DNA of 5,330 bases from an uncultured Desulfobulbus sp. (lineage in GTDB: Bacteria > Desulfobacterota > Desulfobulbia > Desulfobulbales > Desulfobulbaceae), in assembly GCA_946539945.1 (NCBI GenBank), contig CAMNHX010000137.1, positions 1 through 5,330 on the forward strand. The letters are read 5' to 3'. A program made the translations under genes and the position numbers. Positions 1 through 5,330 of this stretch are shown here, piece after piece (within the stretch, counting starts at the first letter, position 1; each line of letters starts with the position of its first letter). A model generated the notes under the pieces. The model did no database searches. It was not told the origin of the DNA and saw nothing but the letters and a program-made list of their open reading frames with translations.

Positions 1-58
1 CAGGGCGCAAACTGGGGGAAAGTACTTTCTCAAGGTACACTTCAAATATCTCCTTGTT
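1..58. other. Non-coding edge, no feature recognised
   Basis: This short stretch lies between the window edge and the repeat block that starts at 59. It contains a 10-base palindrome AAAGTACTTT (19-28), but I recognise no gene, RNA or regulatory site. The plus-strand frame that starts at base 1 is open to a TGA at 247-249, yet most of it runs through the repeat block and the peptide resembles no family I know. Confidence 0.4.
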
Positions 59-280
59 TAGAGCATTTCCGTTTTGTCTTTTTACGACTCTCCCGCTTCG
101 CTGGAAAGCCTGAAGCGCGAAGCGCCGATTTTGCAGTGCAAAGTACGGTAAAAGTCACTCTCTTGAAGAATGCCGGGAAGACGGCAGGAGATGCTTCACT
201 CCGCTTCGTTCAGTTCGGCATGACAAACTCTTGCCCGCTTCGCTCAACATGACATACAAAGTGAAAACGGAAACGCTCTA
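59..280. repeat. Interspersed repeat block bounded by 17-base inverted repeats (MITE-like or REP-like)
   Basis: The ends are TAGAGCATTTCCGTTTT (59-75) and its inverted partner AAAACGGAAACGCTCTA (264-280), with one mismatch. Inside are an 8-base inverted repeat CGCTTCGC / GCGAAGCG (94-101 and 117-124) and three copies of a CCGCTTCG motif (near 93, 201 and 235). Read on the minus strand, two copies of a TGTCATG...GAAGCGG unit follow one another (about 254-235 and 223-200); this style is seen in dispersed non-coding repeats of many bacteria. No transposase or credible protein lies inside, so a non-autonomous or repetitive intergenic element is more likely than a decayed gene. I cannot see a target-site duplication with confidence. 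The mobile nature is inferred; the inverted repeats are seen directly. Confidence 0.6.
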
Positions 281-322
281 AAATGAAAAATGCTTCAGGA
301 ATGCCCGGGCATTCCTGAAGCA
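280..322 (-). terminator. Intrinsic terminator of the fumarase gene
   Basis: A perfect 32-base palindrome (arms 291-306 and 307-322, TGCTTCAGGAATGCCC and its complement) can form a stem of about 14 pairs with a four-base CCGG loop. On the minus strand it is followed at once by TTTTTCATTTT (290-280), the U-rich tail of a Rho-independent terminator. The plus-strand side has no T run, so it works for the fumarase gene only. It lies 42 bases past the fumarase stop. A smaller hairpin (CCCTGC 334-339 with GCAGGG 348-353) sits between the stop and this terminator. The terminator tail ends exactly where the left repeat block begins. Confidence 0.9.
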
Positions 323-364
323 CGGTAAAACATCCCTGCCTGCAAGCGCAGGGGAAGCAGCCAA

Positions 365-1984
365 TTACATCAGCGCCTTGAAGAAGTCGTTGCCCTTGTC
401 ATCCACCAGAATGAAGGCCGGGAAGTCCACAACCTCAATCTGCCAGACAGCTTCCATACCCAGTTCAGGATAGTCCAGACATTCCACCTTCTTGATGTTT
501 TCTTCCGCCAAAAGTGCTGCCGGGCCACCGATGGAACCCAGATAGAAGCCGCCGTGCTTCTTGCAGGCGTCTGTCACCTGCTGGGAACGGTTGCCCTTGG
601 CGATCATCACCATTGCCCCGCCCTGGCTTTGCAGCAGATCCACGTAGGAATCCATGCGACCTGCAGTGGTCGGGCCAAAGGAGCCAGAGGGTTTGCTGTC
701 GGGCTTCTTGGCCGGGCCAGCGTAATAGACCGGATGATGCTTCAGGTATTCGGGCAGGGGCTTGCCCGCGTCCAGCAGTTCCTTCCACTTGGCATGGGCA
801 ATGTCGCGCCCCACGATGATGGTCCCGGTGAGCGACAGGGCTGTGGATACCGGGTGCTTGGTCAATTCAGCCCGGATCTTGTCCATAGGTTGGTTCAGGT
901 CAATCTTGACCACCTTGGGATTCTTCTGGCTGCGCAGATTCTCCGGGATGAGGCGGCCCGGATTGCTGTCCATCTGCTCAATGAAGAGACCCTCTTTGGT
1001 GATCTTGGCCTTGATATTGCGGTCTGCCGAGCAGGAAACGCCCATACCCACCGGGCAGGAGGCACCGTGCCGCGACATACGAATAACGCGGATGTCGTGC
1101 GCAAAGGCCACCCCGCCAAACTGCGCACCCAGACCCAGCTTGCGGGCTTCCTCCTGCAACTCTTTCTCCAGTTCCAGATCGCGGAAGGAGCGCCCCTGTT
1201 CGTTGCCGCTGGTGGGCAGACTGTCCAGATATTTGGCGCTGGCGAGTTTGACGGTTTTCAGGTTGGTTTCCGCGCTGGTCCCACCAATAACAAAGGCAAT
1301 GTGGTAGGGCGGGCAGGCGGCAGTCCCCAGGGTCTTCATCTTCTCCACCAGGAATTTCTTCAGGGTGGCCGGATTCAGAAGGGCCTTGGTTTCCTGATAC
1401 AGATAGGTCTTGTTGGCGCTGCCACCTCCCTTGGCCAGGAAGAGGAATTTGTACTCGTTGCCCGGCGTGGCATAGATGTCAATTTGAGCGGGCAGGTTAC
1501 ACTTGGTGTTGACCTCCTCGTACATGGAGAGGGGCGCGTTCTGGGAGTAGCGCAGGTTCTCTTCCGTGTAGGTGACGTACACGCCCTCAGAGATTTTCTC
1601 CGCGTCGTCGCAACCGGTCCAGACCTTCTGGCCCTTTTTGGCGACCACGCAGGCTGTGCCCGTGTCCTGGCAGATGGGCAGGATGAAGTCCTTGGACACC
1701 TCCGCATTCCTGAGCATACAAAAGGCAACCAGCTTGTCGTTTTCCGAAGCCTCGGGGTCAGTAAAAATTTTCGCCACCTGCTCGTTGTGCGCGGACCGCA
1801 GCAGGAAGGAGACTTCCCGCATAGCCGCGTTGGCCAGAACCTTGAGGGCCTCTGGGGCAACCTTGAGGACTTCTTCACCGGCAAACTGCTCCACGCTCAC
1901 ATACTTCTCGGAACCCTCAAGACGACGGTACTGGGTGCTGTCCGGGCCGAGGGGAAAGGGATCCTGATAGACAAAGTTGCTCAT
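365..1984 (-). CDS. fumA: Class I fumarate hydratase ([4Fe-4S], FumA/FumB type)
   Basis: This 539-residue enzyme interconverts fumarate and (S)-malate in the cytoplasm. It has the one-chain layout of E. coli FumA/FumB (about 548 residues): an alpha-type Fe-S hydro-lyase domain at about 45-320, then a beta-type domain at about 325-530. Cys105 (in [10 protein letters not shown]), Cys224 (in GTAACPPYH) and Cys318 (in [11 protein letters not shown]) match the three cluster ligands of E. coli FumA, even in numbering. The C-terminal half keeps [19 protein letters not shown] (431-449), AKGNRSQQ (462-469) and GSIGGPAA (483-490). The start at 1984 is chosen because AAGGAG lies nine bases upstream and homology starts here; the frame stays open 83 codons further upstream, but that part is repeat-derived and unlike protein. 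Such fumarases are oxygen-sensitive, which fits an anaerobe. In sulfate reducers the likely role is the malate-fumarate-succinate branch. The gene stands alone, with its own leader and terminator. The single-chain form argues against a split tartrate dehydratase. Confidence 0.97.
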   Translation of the reverse strand: MSNFVYQDPFPLGPDSTQYRRLEGSEKYVSVEQFAGEEVLKVAPEALKVLANAAMREVSFLLRSAHNEQVAKIFTDPEASENDKLVAFCMLRNAEVSKDFILPICQDTGTACVVAKKGQKVWTGCDDAEKISEGVYVTYTEENLRYSQNAPLSMYEEVNTKCNLPAQIDIYATPGNEYKFLFLAKGGGSANKTYLYQETKALLNPATLKKFLVEKMKTLGTAACPPYHIAFVIGGTSAETNLKTVKLASAKYLDSLPTSGNEQGRSFRDLELEKELQEEARKLGLGAQFGGVAFAHDIRVIRMSRHGASCPVGMGVSCSADRNIKAKITKEGLFIEQMDSNPGRLIPENLRSQKNPKVVKIDLNQPMDKIRAELTKHPVSTALSLTGTIIVGRDIAHAKWKELLDAGKPLPEYLKHHPVYYAGPAKKPDSKPSGSFGPTTAGRMDSYVDLLQSQGGAMVMIAKGNRSQQVTDACKKHGGFYLGSIGGPAALLAEENIKKVECLDYPELGMEAVWQIEVVDFPAFILVDDKGNDFFKALM

Positions 1985-1993
1985 GGGATTGCG

Positions 1994-1999
1994 CTCCTT
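1994..1999 (-). promoter_or_regulatory. Shine-Dalgarno sequence of the fumarase gene
   Basis: On the minus strand AAGGAG is followed by the nine bases CGCAATCCC and then ATG (1984-1982). It decides the start codon against the longer open frame. It is the only clear Shine-Dalgarno sequence among the four genes here. It begins two bases after the 3' arm of the inverted repeat that closes the putative leader structure. Confidence 0.9.
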
Positions 2000-2000
2000 G

Positions 2001-2077
2001 GTTGAGGGAACAGGACGGGCGAAGGCCCGCATGGGGTGTGCTGCGCCAAATGCGCAAGGGTTTTTTACTCCCTCAAC
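2001..2077 (-). promoter_or_regulatory. Candidate structured 5' leader of the fumarase gene (three-way junction)
   Basis: Read on the minus strand, GTTGAGGGA (2077-2069) pairs perfectly with TCCCTCAAC (2009-2001), and the helix extends by G.U, U.G and A-U pairs to about 12 pairs. Between the arms are two small hairpins: TTGCGC-ATTTG-GCGCAG (2057-2041) and GCGGGC-CTTC-GCCCGT (2030-2015). The result is a closing stem with two branches ending two bases before the AAGGAG ribosome binding site, a layout resembling a cis-acting regulatory RNA. I recognise no known riboswitch consensus. A possible alternative pairing exists: TTGCGC (2057-2052) can also pair with GCGCAA (1994-1989), which overlaps the last base of the Shine-Dalgarno sequence and fills most of its spacing to the ATG. 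The outer repeats could instead be a DNA operator, because a weak promoter-like sequence overlaps them. The pairing is seen; the function is inferred. Confidence 0.4.
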
Positions 2078-2090
2078 GCGGGAAACACAA
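2062..2090 (-). promoter_or_regulatory. Weak candidate promoter for the fumarase gene
   Basis: On the minus strand TTGTGT (2090-2085) and TAAAAA (2067-2062) are separated by exactly 17 bases. The match to the sigma70 hexamers is poor (about 3/6 and 4/6). If real, transcription would start near 2055, leaving the 5' arm of the leader's closing stem out of the transcript and making the inverted repeat an operator. This conflicts with the structured-leader reading, so only one of the two is likely to hold. Confidence 0.2.
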
Positions 2091-2120
2091 GCACGGACTC
2101 TGGAGAAGTTTGACCGGTTT

Positions 2121-2277
2121 ACGCTTTCCTTCCCCGCCCTGCAGGACGGGGAGGAAAAGCGCAAACCCACTTGCCCTGGTCCCTGCCTTTGCCTACAGGG
2201 AGAGGAAAGCTCTGCACGGAGAGATGAAGGCAAGACACGCTTTCATCCCCTTCCCCTGTGCTGCAGGAAAAGCGCAA
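2121..2277. repeat. Cluster of three related GC-rich palindromic repeats
   Basis: Two units share both ends, ACGCTTTC and GGAAAAGCGCAA, and a central CTGCAGGA: unit A at 2121-2164 and unit C at 2237-2277. Between them lies a looser hairpin, TCCCTG (2180-2185) with CAGGGA (2196-2201), followed by a similar GAGGAAAGC end. Unit A is almost fully self-complementary over 2123-2160 around a TGCA loop. Its three imperfect positions are G.U pairs if transcribed from the minus strand but A.C mismatches on the plus strand, so the fold is better in RNA of the same sense as the flanking genes. None of the units encodes a protein. They look like degenerate REP-type intergenic repeats. Unit C overlaps the putative terminator of the gene at 2306-3031. 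Confidence 0.55.
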
Positions 2278-2298
2278 GCAAAAACCTGCCGCGTGCGC
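2268..2298 (-). terminator. Probable terminator of the MgtC-family gene
   Basis: On the minus strand GCGCACGC (2298-2291) pairs with GCTTGCGC (2279-2272) with one mismatch around an 11-base loop containing TTTTT. It is followed by a short TTTT (2271-2268). It begins seven bases after the stop codon of the MgtC-family gene. The T run is short and the stem is imperfect, so it is weaker than the other two terminators in this window. Confidence 0.45.
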
Positions 2299-2305
2299 TC
2301 CCTCC

Positions 2306-3031
2306 CTATTCGCTGATAGGCGTGATGCGGTAGGAGTGAACAGACTCAATACATTCCAGCTTCTTGGAAAGCTGGGTCGAGCCGGTGCGCTGGGTACTGC
2401 GCAGAACCATATTGAAGCGGCGCTCATTGCCCTTTTCATCCATGCGGTAGGTGGTATGGGCAATGCGGAAGCCACAGCTTTTCAGGAGTTCCCTCAGCAT
2501 CTGTTCAGTAAAAATCCCGTCACGCGCCCCGCGCACGTCAAAGCTGTAGTAGGCTTCAGAGGGCAAGAGGTTTTCCATCCAGCGCAGCATGGACAAAACC
2601 ACAATGGCCAGCCCTACAGCCACAAAGAGCGGAAAGTAAAAGCCAATCCCCGCCAGAATGCCAATGGCTGCTGTGATCCAGATGGAGGCAGCCGTGGTCA
2701 GGCCGCGCACGGTCAGCCCCTCTTTCATAATGACGCCTGCACCCAGAAAGCCGATGCCAGTCATAATGCCCTGGGCCATACGGGTCGGGTCCAGGCGGAT
2801 GCGGTCCGCGCCCTGATCCGGCATCCACTGCACCTGAAACACTGTAACCAGCATCAACAGGCAGGAGGTGATGCAGACCAGGGCGTGCGTGCGGAAGCCG
2901 GCAGGGCGTCCCCTGTAGGTGCGCTCAAAGCCGATGGCAATGCCTGCACCCAATGCGACCAGCAGGCGCATCAGCATATCAAAGTTGTTGGCGTTGAAGG
3001 TGAGTTCGTGCAAAAAGCCAAAGTATTCCAT
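2306..3031 (-). CDS. MgtC/SapB family inner-membrane protein
   Basis: This 241-residue protein has the length and layout of the MgtC family. An N-terminal membrane domain of about five hydrophobic segments (roughly 19-36, 47-66, 87-102, 112-128 and 131-150) is followed by a soluble, ACT-like C-terminal domain of about 80 residues (160-241). Family signatures are GFERTYRGRPAGFRTHALV (34-52), GIGFLGAGVIMKEG (92-105) and VRGLTTAASIW (108-118). In Salmonella MgtC supports growth at low magnesium and in macrophages and acts on the F-type ATP synthase; many environmental homologues have no known role, so virulence should not be assumed. The start at 3031 is the first ATG after an in-frame stop five codons upstream, but no Shine-Dalgarno sequence is visible; Met19 or Met21 are alternatives. 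The gene is separated from the upstream AMIN gene by a 123-base gap with a terminator, so it probably has its own promoter. I see no magnesium transporter gene beside it. Confidence 0.92.
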   Translation of the reverse strand: MEYFGFLHELTFNANNFDMLMRLLVALGAGIAIGFERTYRGRPAGFRTHALVCITSCLLMLVTVFQVQWMPDQGADRIRLDPTRMAQGIMTGIGFLGAGVIMKEGLTVRGLTTAASIWITAAIGILAGIGFYFPLFVAVGLAIVVLSMLRWMENLLPSEAYYSFDVRGARDGIFTEQMLRELLKSCGFRIAHTTYRMDEKGNERRFNMVLRSTQRTGSTQLSKKLECIESVHSYRITPISE

Positions 3032-3077
3032 TGGCAGACAGCATCAGGTTGCAAGGCGTCCTGTGCGACAGAACGCG

Positions 3078-3114
3078 AAAACAGAAAGACCGCTGTCCGC
3101 AGCTGGAACAGCGG
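3078..3114 (-). terminator. Intrinsic terminator of the AMIN-domain gene
   Basis: On the minus strand CCGCTGT (3114-3108) pairs perfectly with ACAGCGG (3096-3090) around an 11-base loop, followed by the T-rich TCTTTCTGTTTT (3089-3078). It lies 40 bases after the AMIN gene stop and 46 bases before the start of the next minus-strand gene. It therefore divides the two genes into separate transcription units, although read-through is possible because the T tract is interrupted. Confidence 0.75.
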
Positions 3115-3154
3115 CCAGAATTGGCAAGAAAGGTGTACCCAGAGGACTCTGCAC

Positions 3155-4276
3155 CTACTTGTCGCTAGAGGCGTTGACCATGAGCACAAAGAAGTTTTCT
3201 TCCTTGAAGAAAACCTGCTGCAGGTCATAGTGCTTGTCCGGGGTCAGTTCCACAAAGACGCGCACCTTGCCACCCTCGCCCTTGTCCAGCCGGACAGCCT
3301 GGACCAGCTTGCCCCTGATGCGGAGCGGACCTTCCAGAGAGGGGGCCACCTCAAGGTTGCTGAACTCGCAGATGACCTGGGGCTTGCCTTCCTCCACACT
3401 GCGCAGCGTCGGCGGATAAAAGCCGTTCAACTTGAACTGCACCAGCTCGCCCCGGGGAGAATCCGGATCAAACTGGATGGCTGACAGGTAGGGCGTGTCG
3501 GTTTTGGCAGGTGCCGGGAGCTGGCGGGCAGGTTTCCCGGATAATGAGGCTGTTGCCAGCCCGGTTTCCGTTGAAGACGCTGCAGTGGCGGCCACACCCG
3601 CCGTTACTGCTGCTGCCGCAGCGGTCGTGGCTGCTCCACGCGCACGCGCAGTGGCCGCCGTGGGCGTTGTCGTCTCTGTCGCGCCAGGATCAGCCGTGCG
3701 GCTCTCGGCTGTCCTGTTCCGGCCTGTGCGCCGCCGCTCCCGCGCTGGTTCCGGCGTTTCCGCCATGTCCTCCCTGTCTGACTCCACGCGAGACGCCTCC
3801 TTTTTCCGGGTCTTTTTGGGTTGCGGCTGGGGTTGAGGTCTGGACTTGGCTGGCGCTTCCTGCGCAAGCGCCCTCGCCCTGCCGTTCAGGTTGATGATCA
3901 ACTGGTTGCCCTGAATATCGTAGTTGACCTTCAAATCCTTCAGGGAAGACACATCCAGAACCACCCGCGTTTTCCGATCGCCATCCCGGTGCATTCCCAC
4001 GCGCACTGCCTTGACCAGGGCAGACCGGGGAGCAATACCCCTAGTGCTGGAGGTGGAGGCTGGAAAGTCAAAGACAATGCGGGGCTGATTACCCTCCAGG
4101 GTGAAGACCTTGGGCTGAACAGCAGAGTCAAAGCTGACGATCACCTGCTCATTTCCTGATCCGCCGCTTCGATGCTGCACCCTTTGCAGATGCGCAGCCT
4201 GGGCGGAAGCAGCGGCAAAAATCAGGAAAAAGGGAAGTAGGAGTTTGGCAAACATGGTAAGAAGGGAAACTTTCAT
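3155..4276 (-). CDS. Secreted protein with N-terminal AMIN domain, low-complexity linker and second AMIN-like domain
   Basis: The 373-residue product begins with a signal peptide (two Lys, hydrophobic LLLPFFLIFAAA, then AQA-A near 25-28), so it is exported. Residues about 29-131 look like an AMIN domain, a beta-rich module found in periplasmic amidases (AmiC) and secretins (PilQ) that binds the cell wall: VIVSFD, then PRIVFDFP, LVKAVRVG, TRVVLDVS and NQLIINLNG. A disordered linker (133-257) follows: first PQPQPQPKKTRKK and charged residues, then Ala/Thr-rich sequence. Residues 262-369 repeat the AMIN strand order (GELVQFKLNG, PQVICEFS, LVQAVRLD, VRVFVELT, NFFVLMVN) and look like a diverged second copy. 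No catalytic amidase or secretin domain is present. The role is unknown; an envelope or peptidoglycan-associated adaptor is a guess. The start at 4276 gives a compact signal peptide; Met8 (4255) fits equally well, and an ATG at 4414 would add 46 unconvincing residues. None has a Shine-Dalgarno sequence. A terminator follows the gene. Confidence 0.85.
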   Translation of the reverse strand: MKVSLLTMFAKLLLPFFLIFAAASAQAAHLQRVQHRSGGSGNEQVIVSFDSAVQPKVFTLEGNQPRIVFDFPASTSSTRGIAPRSALVKAVRVGMHRDGDRKTRVVLDVSSLKDLKVNYDIQGNQLIINLNGRARALAQEAPAKSRPQPQPQPKKTRKKEASRVESDREDMAETPEPARERRRTGRNRTAESRTADPGATETTTPTAATARARGAATTAAAAAVTAGVAATAASSTETGLATASLSGKPARQLPAPAKTDTPYLSAIQFDPDSPRGELVQFKLNGFYPPTLRSVEEGKPQVICEFSNLEVAPSLEGPLRIRGKLVQAVRLDKGEGGKVRVFVELTPDKHYDLQQVFFKEENFFVLMVNASSDK

Positions 4277-4454
4277 AACGCGCTGTGAATATGCGGGATA
4301 TTGATAAACCTGCGGGATTCCGGGTTGAAATTCCGGCAAAACATCCTGCAAGAGATACGCAGTTGCCGCGCCGGACGCAAGTCTTTTTCGTGAAAAGAGC
4401 GGACTGCCCCCCATTTTCCGGGACAGTTCCCAGACGCTTTCCCTGCCTTATACC
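4277..4454. promoter_or_regulatory. Divergent intergenic region between the AMIN gene and the radical SAM gene
   Basis: These 178 bases must hold the promoters of both divergent genes. No strong sigma70 pair stands out on either strand. A weak minus-strand pair is TTTCAA and TTATCA with a 17-base spacer (4331-4303). Two short direct repeats lie on the AMIN side: TGCGGGAT at 4292-4299 and 4311-4318, and ATTCCGG at 4317-4323 and 4330-4336; they could be regulator half-sites or chance. No ribosome binding site is visible before either start. Confidence 0.4.
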
Positions 4455-5330
4455 ATGAACCCACAATCCTCTGCTGTCAACACGCCTGCCCGGATGCCTG
4501 AAGCCCTGTCTGCCCGCCTGCCTCTGGTGCGCAAGCCCGGTCAGTACGTGGGCCTGGAACACCACGCCGCACCCGGCACTTTCCGGGCTGAAGACCTCAA
4601 GTTCTGCCTGATCTTCCCGGACCTCTACGAGATCGGGATGTCGCATCAGGGCCTGCAGATTCTCTACCAGATCCTGAACAGGCTGGAGGGCGTGGTTGCG
4701 CACCGCGCCTATGCGCCAGACACAGACATGGAAGCGCTCCTGCGGGACCAGGAACTGCCCCTCTGCTCTCTGGAGGCAGGCCAGCCCCTGGGCAAGTACG
4801 ATGTTCTGGGCATCACCCTGCCCTATGAACTCTGTTACACCAATATCCTGACCGTGCTGGCTCTGTCTGGTCTGCCCTTCCGGGCCAAGGAGAGAAACGA
4901 GGCGCACCCACTTGTTCTGGGCGGCGGGTCCTGCGCCTTCAACCCGGAGCCAGTGGCTGATTTTTTTGACGCCATTCTTCTGGGCGATGCAGAAGAGGCT
5001 GTCACGCGGATTGCCGGGATCCTGCAGACAGCCAAGGCAGCAGGAAGCGACCGCCAAACCGTGCTGGAGCGTTTGACAGCAGTGCCAGGTCTCTACGTGC
5101 CAGCCTTCTTTGTGCCGCAGTACAGGGAGGGACGCTTTTTCGGCATGAAGCCTCTGCGGCCCGGACAGGACCGGGTCAGACGGGCCATTCTGCCAAAACT
5201 GGACGACGGAACCCGGCTGCACCGTCCTCTGGTTCCAGTGGTCTCGCCAGTGCATGACCGGCTGGCCCTGGAGATTGCACGAGGCTGCACAAGAGGCTGT
5301 CGCTTCTGTCAGGCTGGTGTTATTTACCGG
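4455..5330 (+). CDS. TIGR03960-type B12-binding-like radical SAM protein, N-terminal part (cut by window end)
   Basis: The first 292 residues are present and the frame is still open at the window edge. Residues about 22-45 (LPLVRKPGQYVGLE) and 48-70 (LIFPDLYEIGMSHQG) match the start of this family. A Rossmann-like cobalamin-binding-type region follows (about 48-190), including YDVLGITLPYELCYTNIL (115-132) and LGGGSCAFNPEPVADFFDA (155-173) with LLGDAEEA (175-182). The radical SAM core begins with LEIARGCTRGCRFCQ (272-286), where Cys278, Cys282 and Cys285 form the CxxxCxxC site for the SAM-bound [4Fe-4S] cluster. The canonical base-off DxHxxG cobalamin motif is not visible (the nearest is MSHQG), so real B12 binding is uncertain. 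The reaction is unknown for this family; members often also carry or neighbour a TIGR03936/DUF2344 domain, which would lie beyond the window. The start at 4455 lacks a Shine-Dalgarno sequence; Met14 (4494) is the alternative. The gene diverges from the AMIN gene. Confidence 0.93.
   Translation, partial: MNPQSSAVNTPARMPEALSARLPLVRKPGQYVGLEHHAAPGTFRAEDLKFCLIFPDLYEIGMSHQGLQILYQILNRLEGVVAHRAYAPDTDMEALLRDQELPLCSLEAGQPLGKYDVLGITLPYELCYTNILTVLALSGLPFRAKERNEAHPLVLGGGSCAFNPEPVADFFDAILLGDAEEAVTRIAGILQTAKAAGSDRQTVLERLTAVPGLYVPAFFVPQYREGRFFGMKPLRPGQDRVRRAILPKLDDGTRLHRPLVPVVSPVHDRLALEIARGCTRGCRFCQAGVIYR

Noticed and set aside
1..249. Plus-strand frame open from the window edge, possible 3' end of an upstream gene
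   Set aside because: About three quarters of it is repeat DNA and the peptide matches no family. The first 58 bases alone are too short to judge.
554..2005. Long open frame of 483 codons on the plus strand opposite the fumarase gene
   Set aside because: It lies antisense to a gene with complete family conservation and exact cluster cysteines. Its peptide has no recognisable motif; such frames arise from codon bias in GC-rich genes.
2042..2066. Plus-strand terminator-like sequence (TGCGC hairpin, AGGG, then TTTTTT)
   Set aside because: No plus-strand gene lies upstream to be terminated. The hairpin is only five pairs and is separated from the T run.
1985..2233. 83-codon N-terminal extension of the fumarase frame
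   Set aside because: It is translated from the leader and palindromic repeats, has no counterpart in the family, and a strong Shine-Dalgarno sequence marks the start at 1984.
2258..3484. Open frame of 408 codons on the plus strand across the MgtC-family gene and the end of the AMIN gene
   Set aside because: It is antisense to two well-supported genes, crosses the terminator between them, and its product resembles no family.
4448..4453. TTATAC just before the radical SAM start as a -10 box
   Set aside because: There is no matching -35 hexamer at 16-18 bases, and transcription would begin inside the gene unless Met14 is the true start.
4149..5255. Open frame of 368 codons on the minus strand opposite the radical SAM gene
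   Set aside because: The plus-strand frame has clear radical SAM motifs. The antisense peptide is low in recognisable structure and runs into the AMIN signal-peptide region out of frame.
1..5330. CRISPR array, tRNA, rRNA, integrase or transposase genes
   Set aside because: No regularly spaced identical repeats, cloverleaf sequence, ribosomal RNA signature or recombinase motif is visible on either strand.

Overview
The window carries four protein-coding genes: three on the minus strand and one, cut by the right edge, on the plus strand. GC content looks moderately high. The gene set, the gene style and the oxygen-sensitive single-chain class I fumarase suggest an anaerobic proteobacterium. 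My best guess is a Desulfovibrionaceae (Desulfovibrio-like) sulfate reducer, an inference from protein style and not a proven assignment.

Layout from left to right. Bases 1-364 hold no convincing gene. They contain an interspersed-repeat block bounded by 17-base inverted repeats (59-280) and, overlapping its right edge, the strong intrinsic terminator of the fumarase gene (280-322). Bases 365-1984 (minus) encode a complete class I iron-sulfur fumarase of 539 residues with all three expected cluster cysteines and a clear Shine-Dalgarno sequence. Bases 1985-2305 are a 321-base non-coding gap. Next to the fumarase start is a leader that can fold into a three-way junction; behind it is a cluster of related GC-rich palindromes and a probable terminator. 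Bases 2306-3031 (minus) encode an MgtC/SapB-family membrane protein. A terminator at 3078-3114 separates it from a gene at 3155-4276 (minus) for a secreted protein with an AMIN domain, a long low-complexity linker and what looks like a second, diverged AMIN copy. A divergent intergenic region (4277-4454) leads to a plus-strand gene from 4455 to the window end: the N-terminal part of a TIGR03960-type (B12-binding-like) radical SAM protein, with its CxxxCxxC motif just inside the window.

The genes do not look like one operon. Intrinsic terminators follow the AMIN gene, the fumarase gene and probably the mgtC-family gene, so each seems to be its own transcription unit. The fumarase belongs to central carbon metabolism (malate/fumarate), the AMIN protein probably to the cell envelope, the MgtC-like protein to the inner membrane, and the radical SAM protein has no role I can assign. 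I see no defence system, CRISPR array, integrase, transposase or tRNA. The most interesting points are the structured fumarase leader, the inverted-repeat-bounded element at the left, and the duplicated AMIN architecture.
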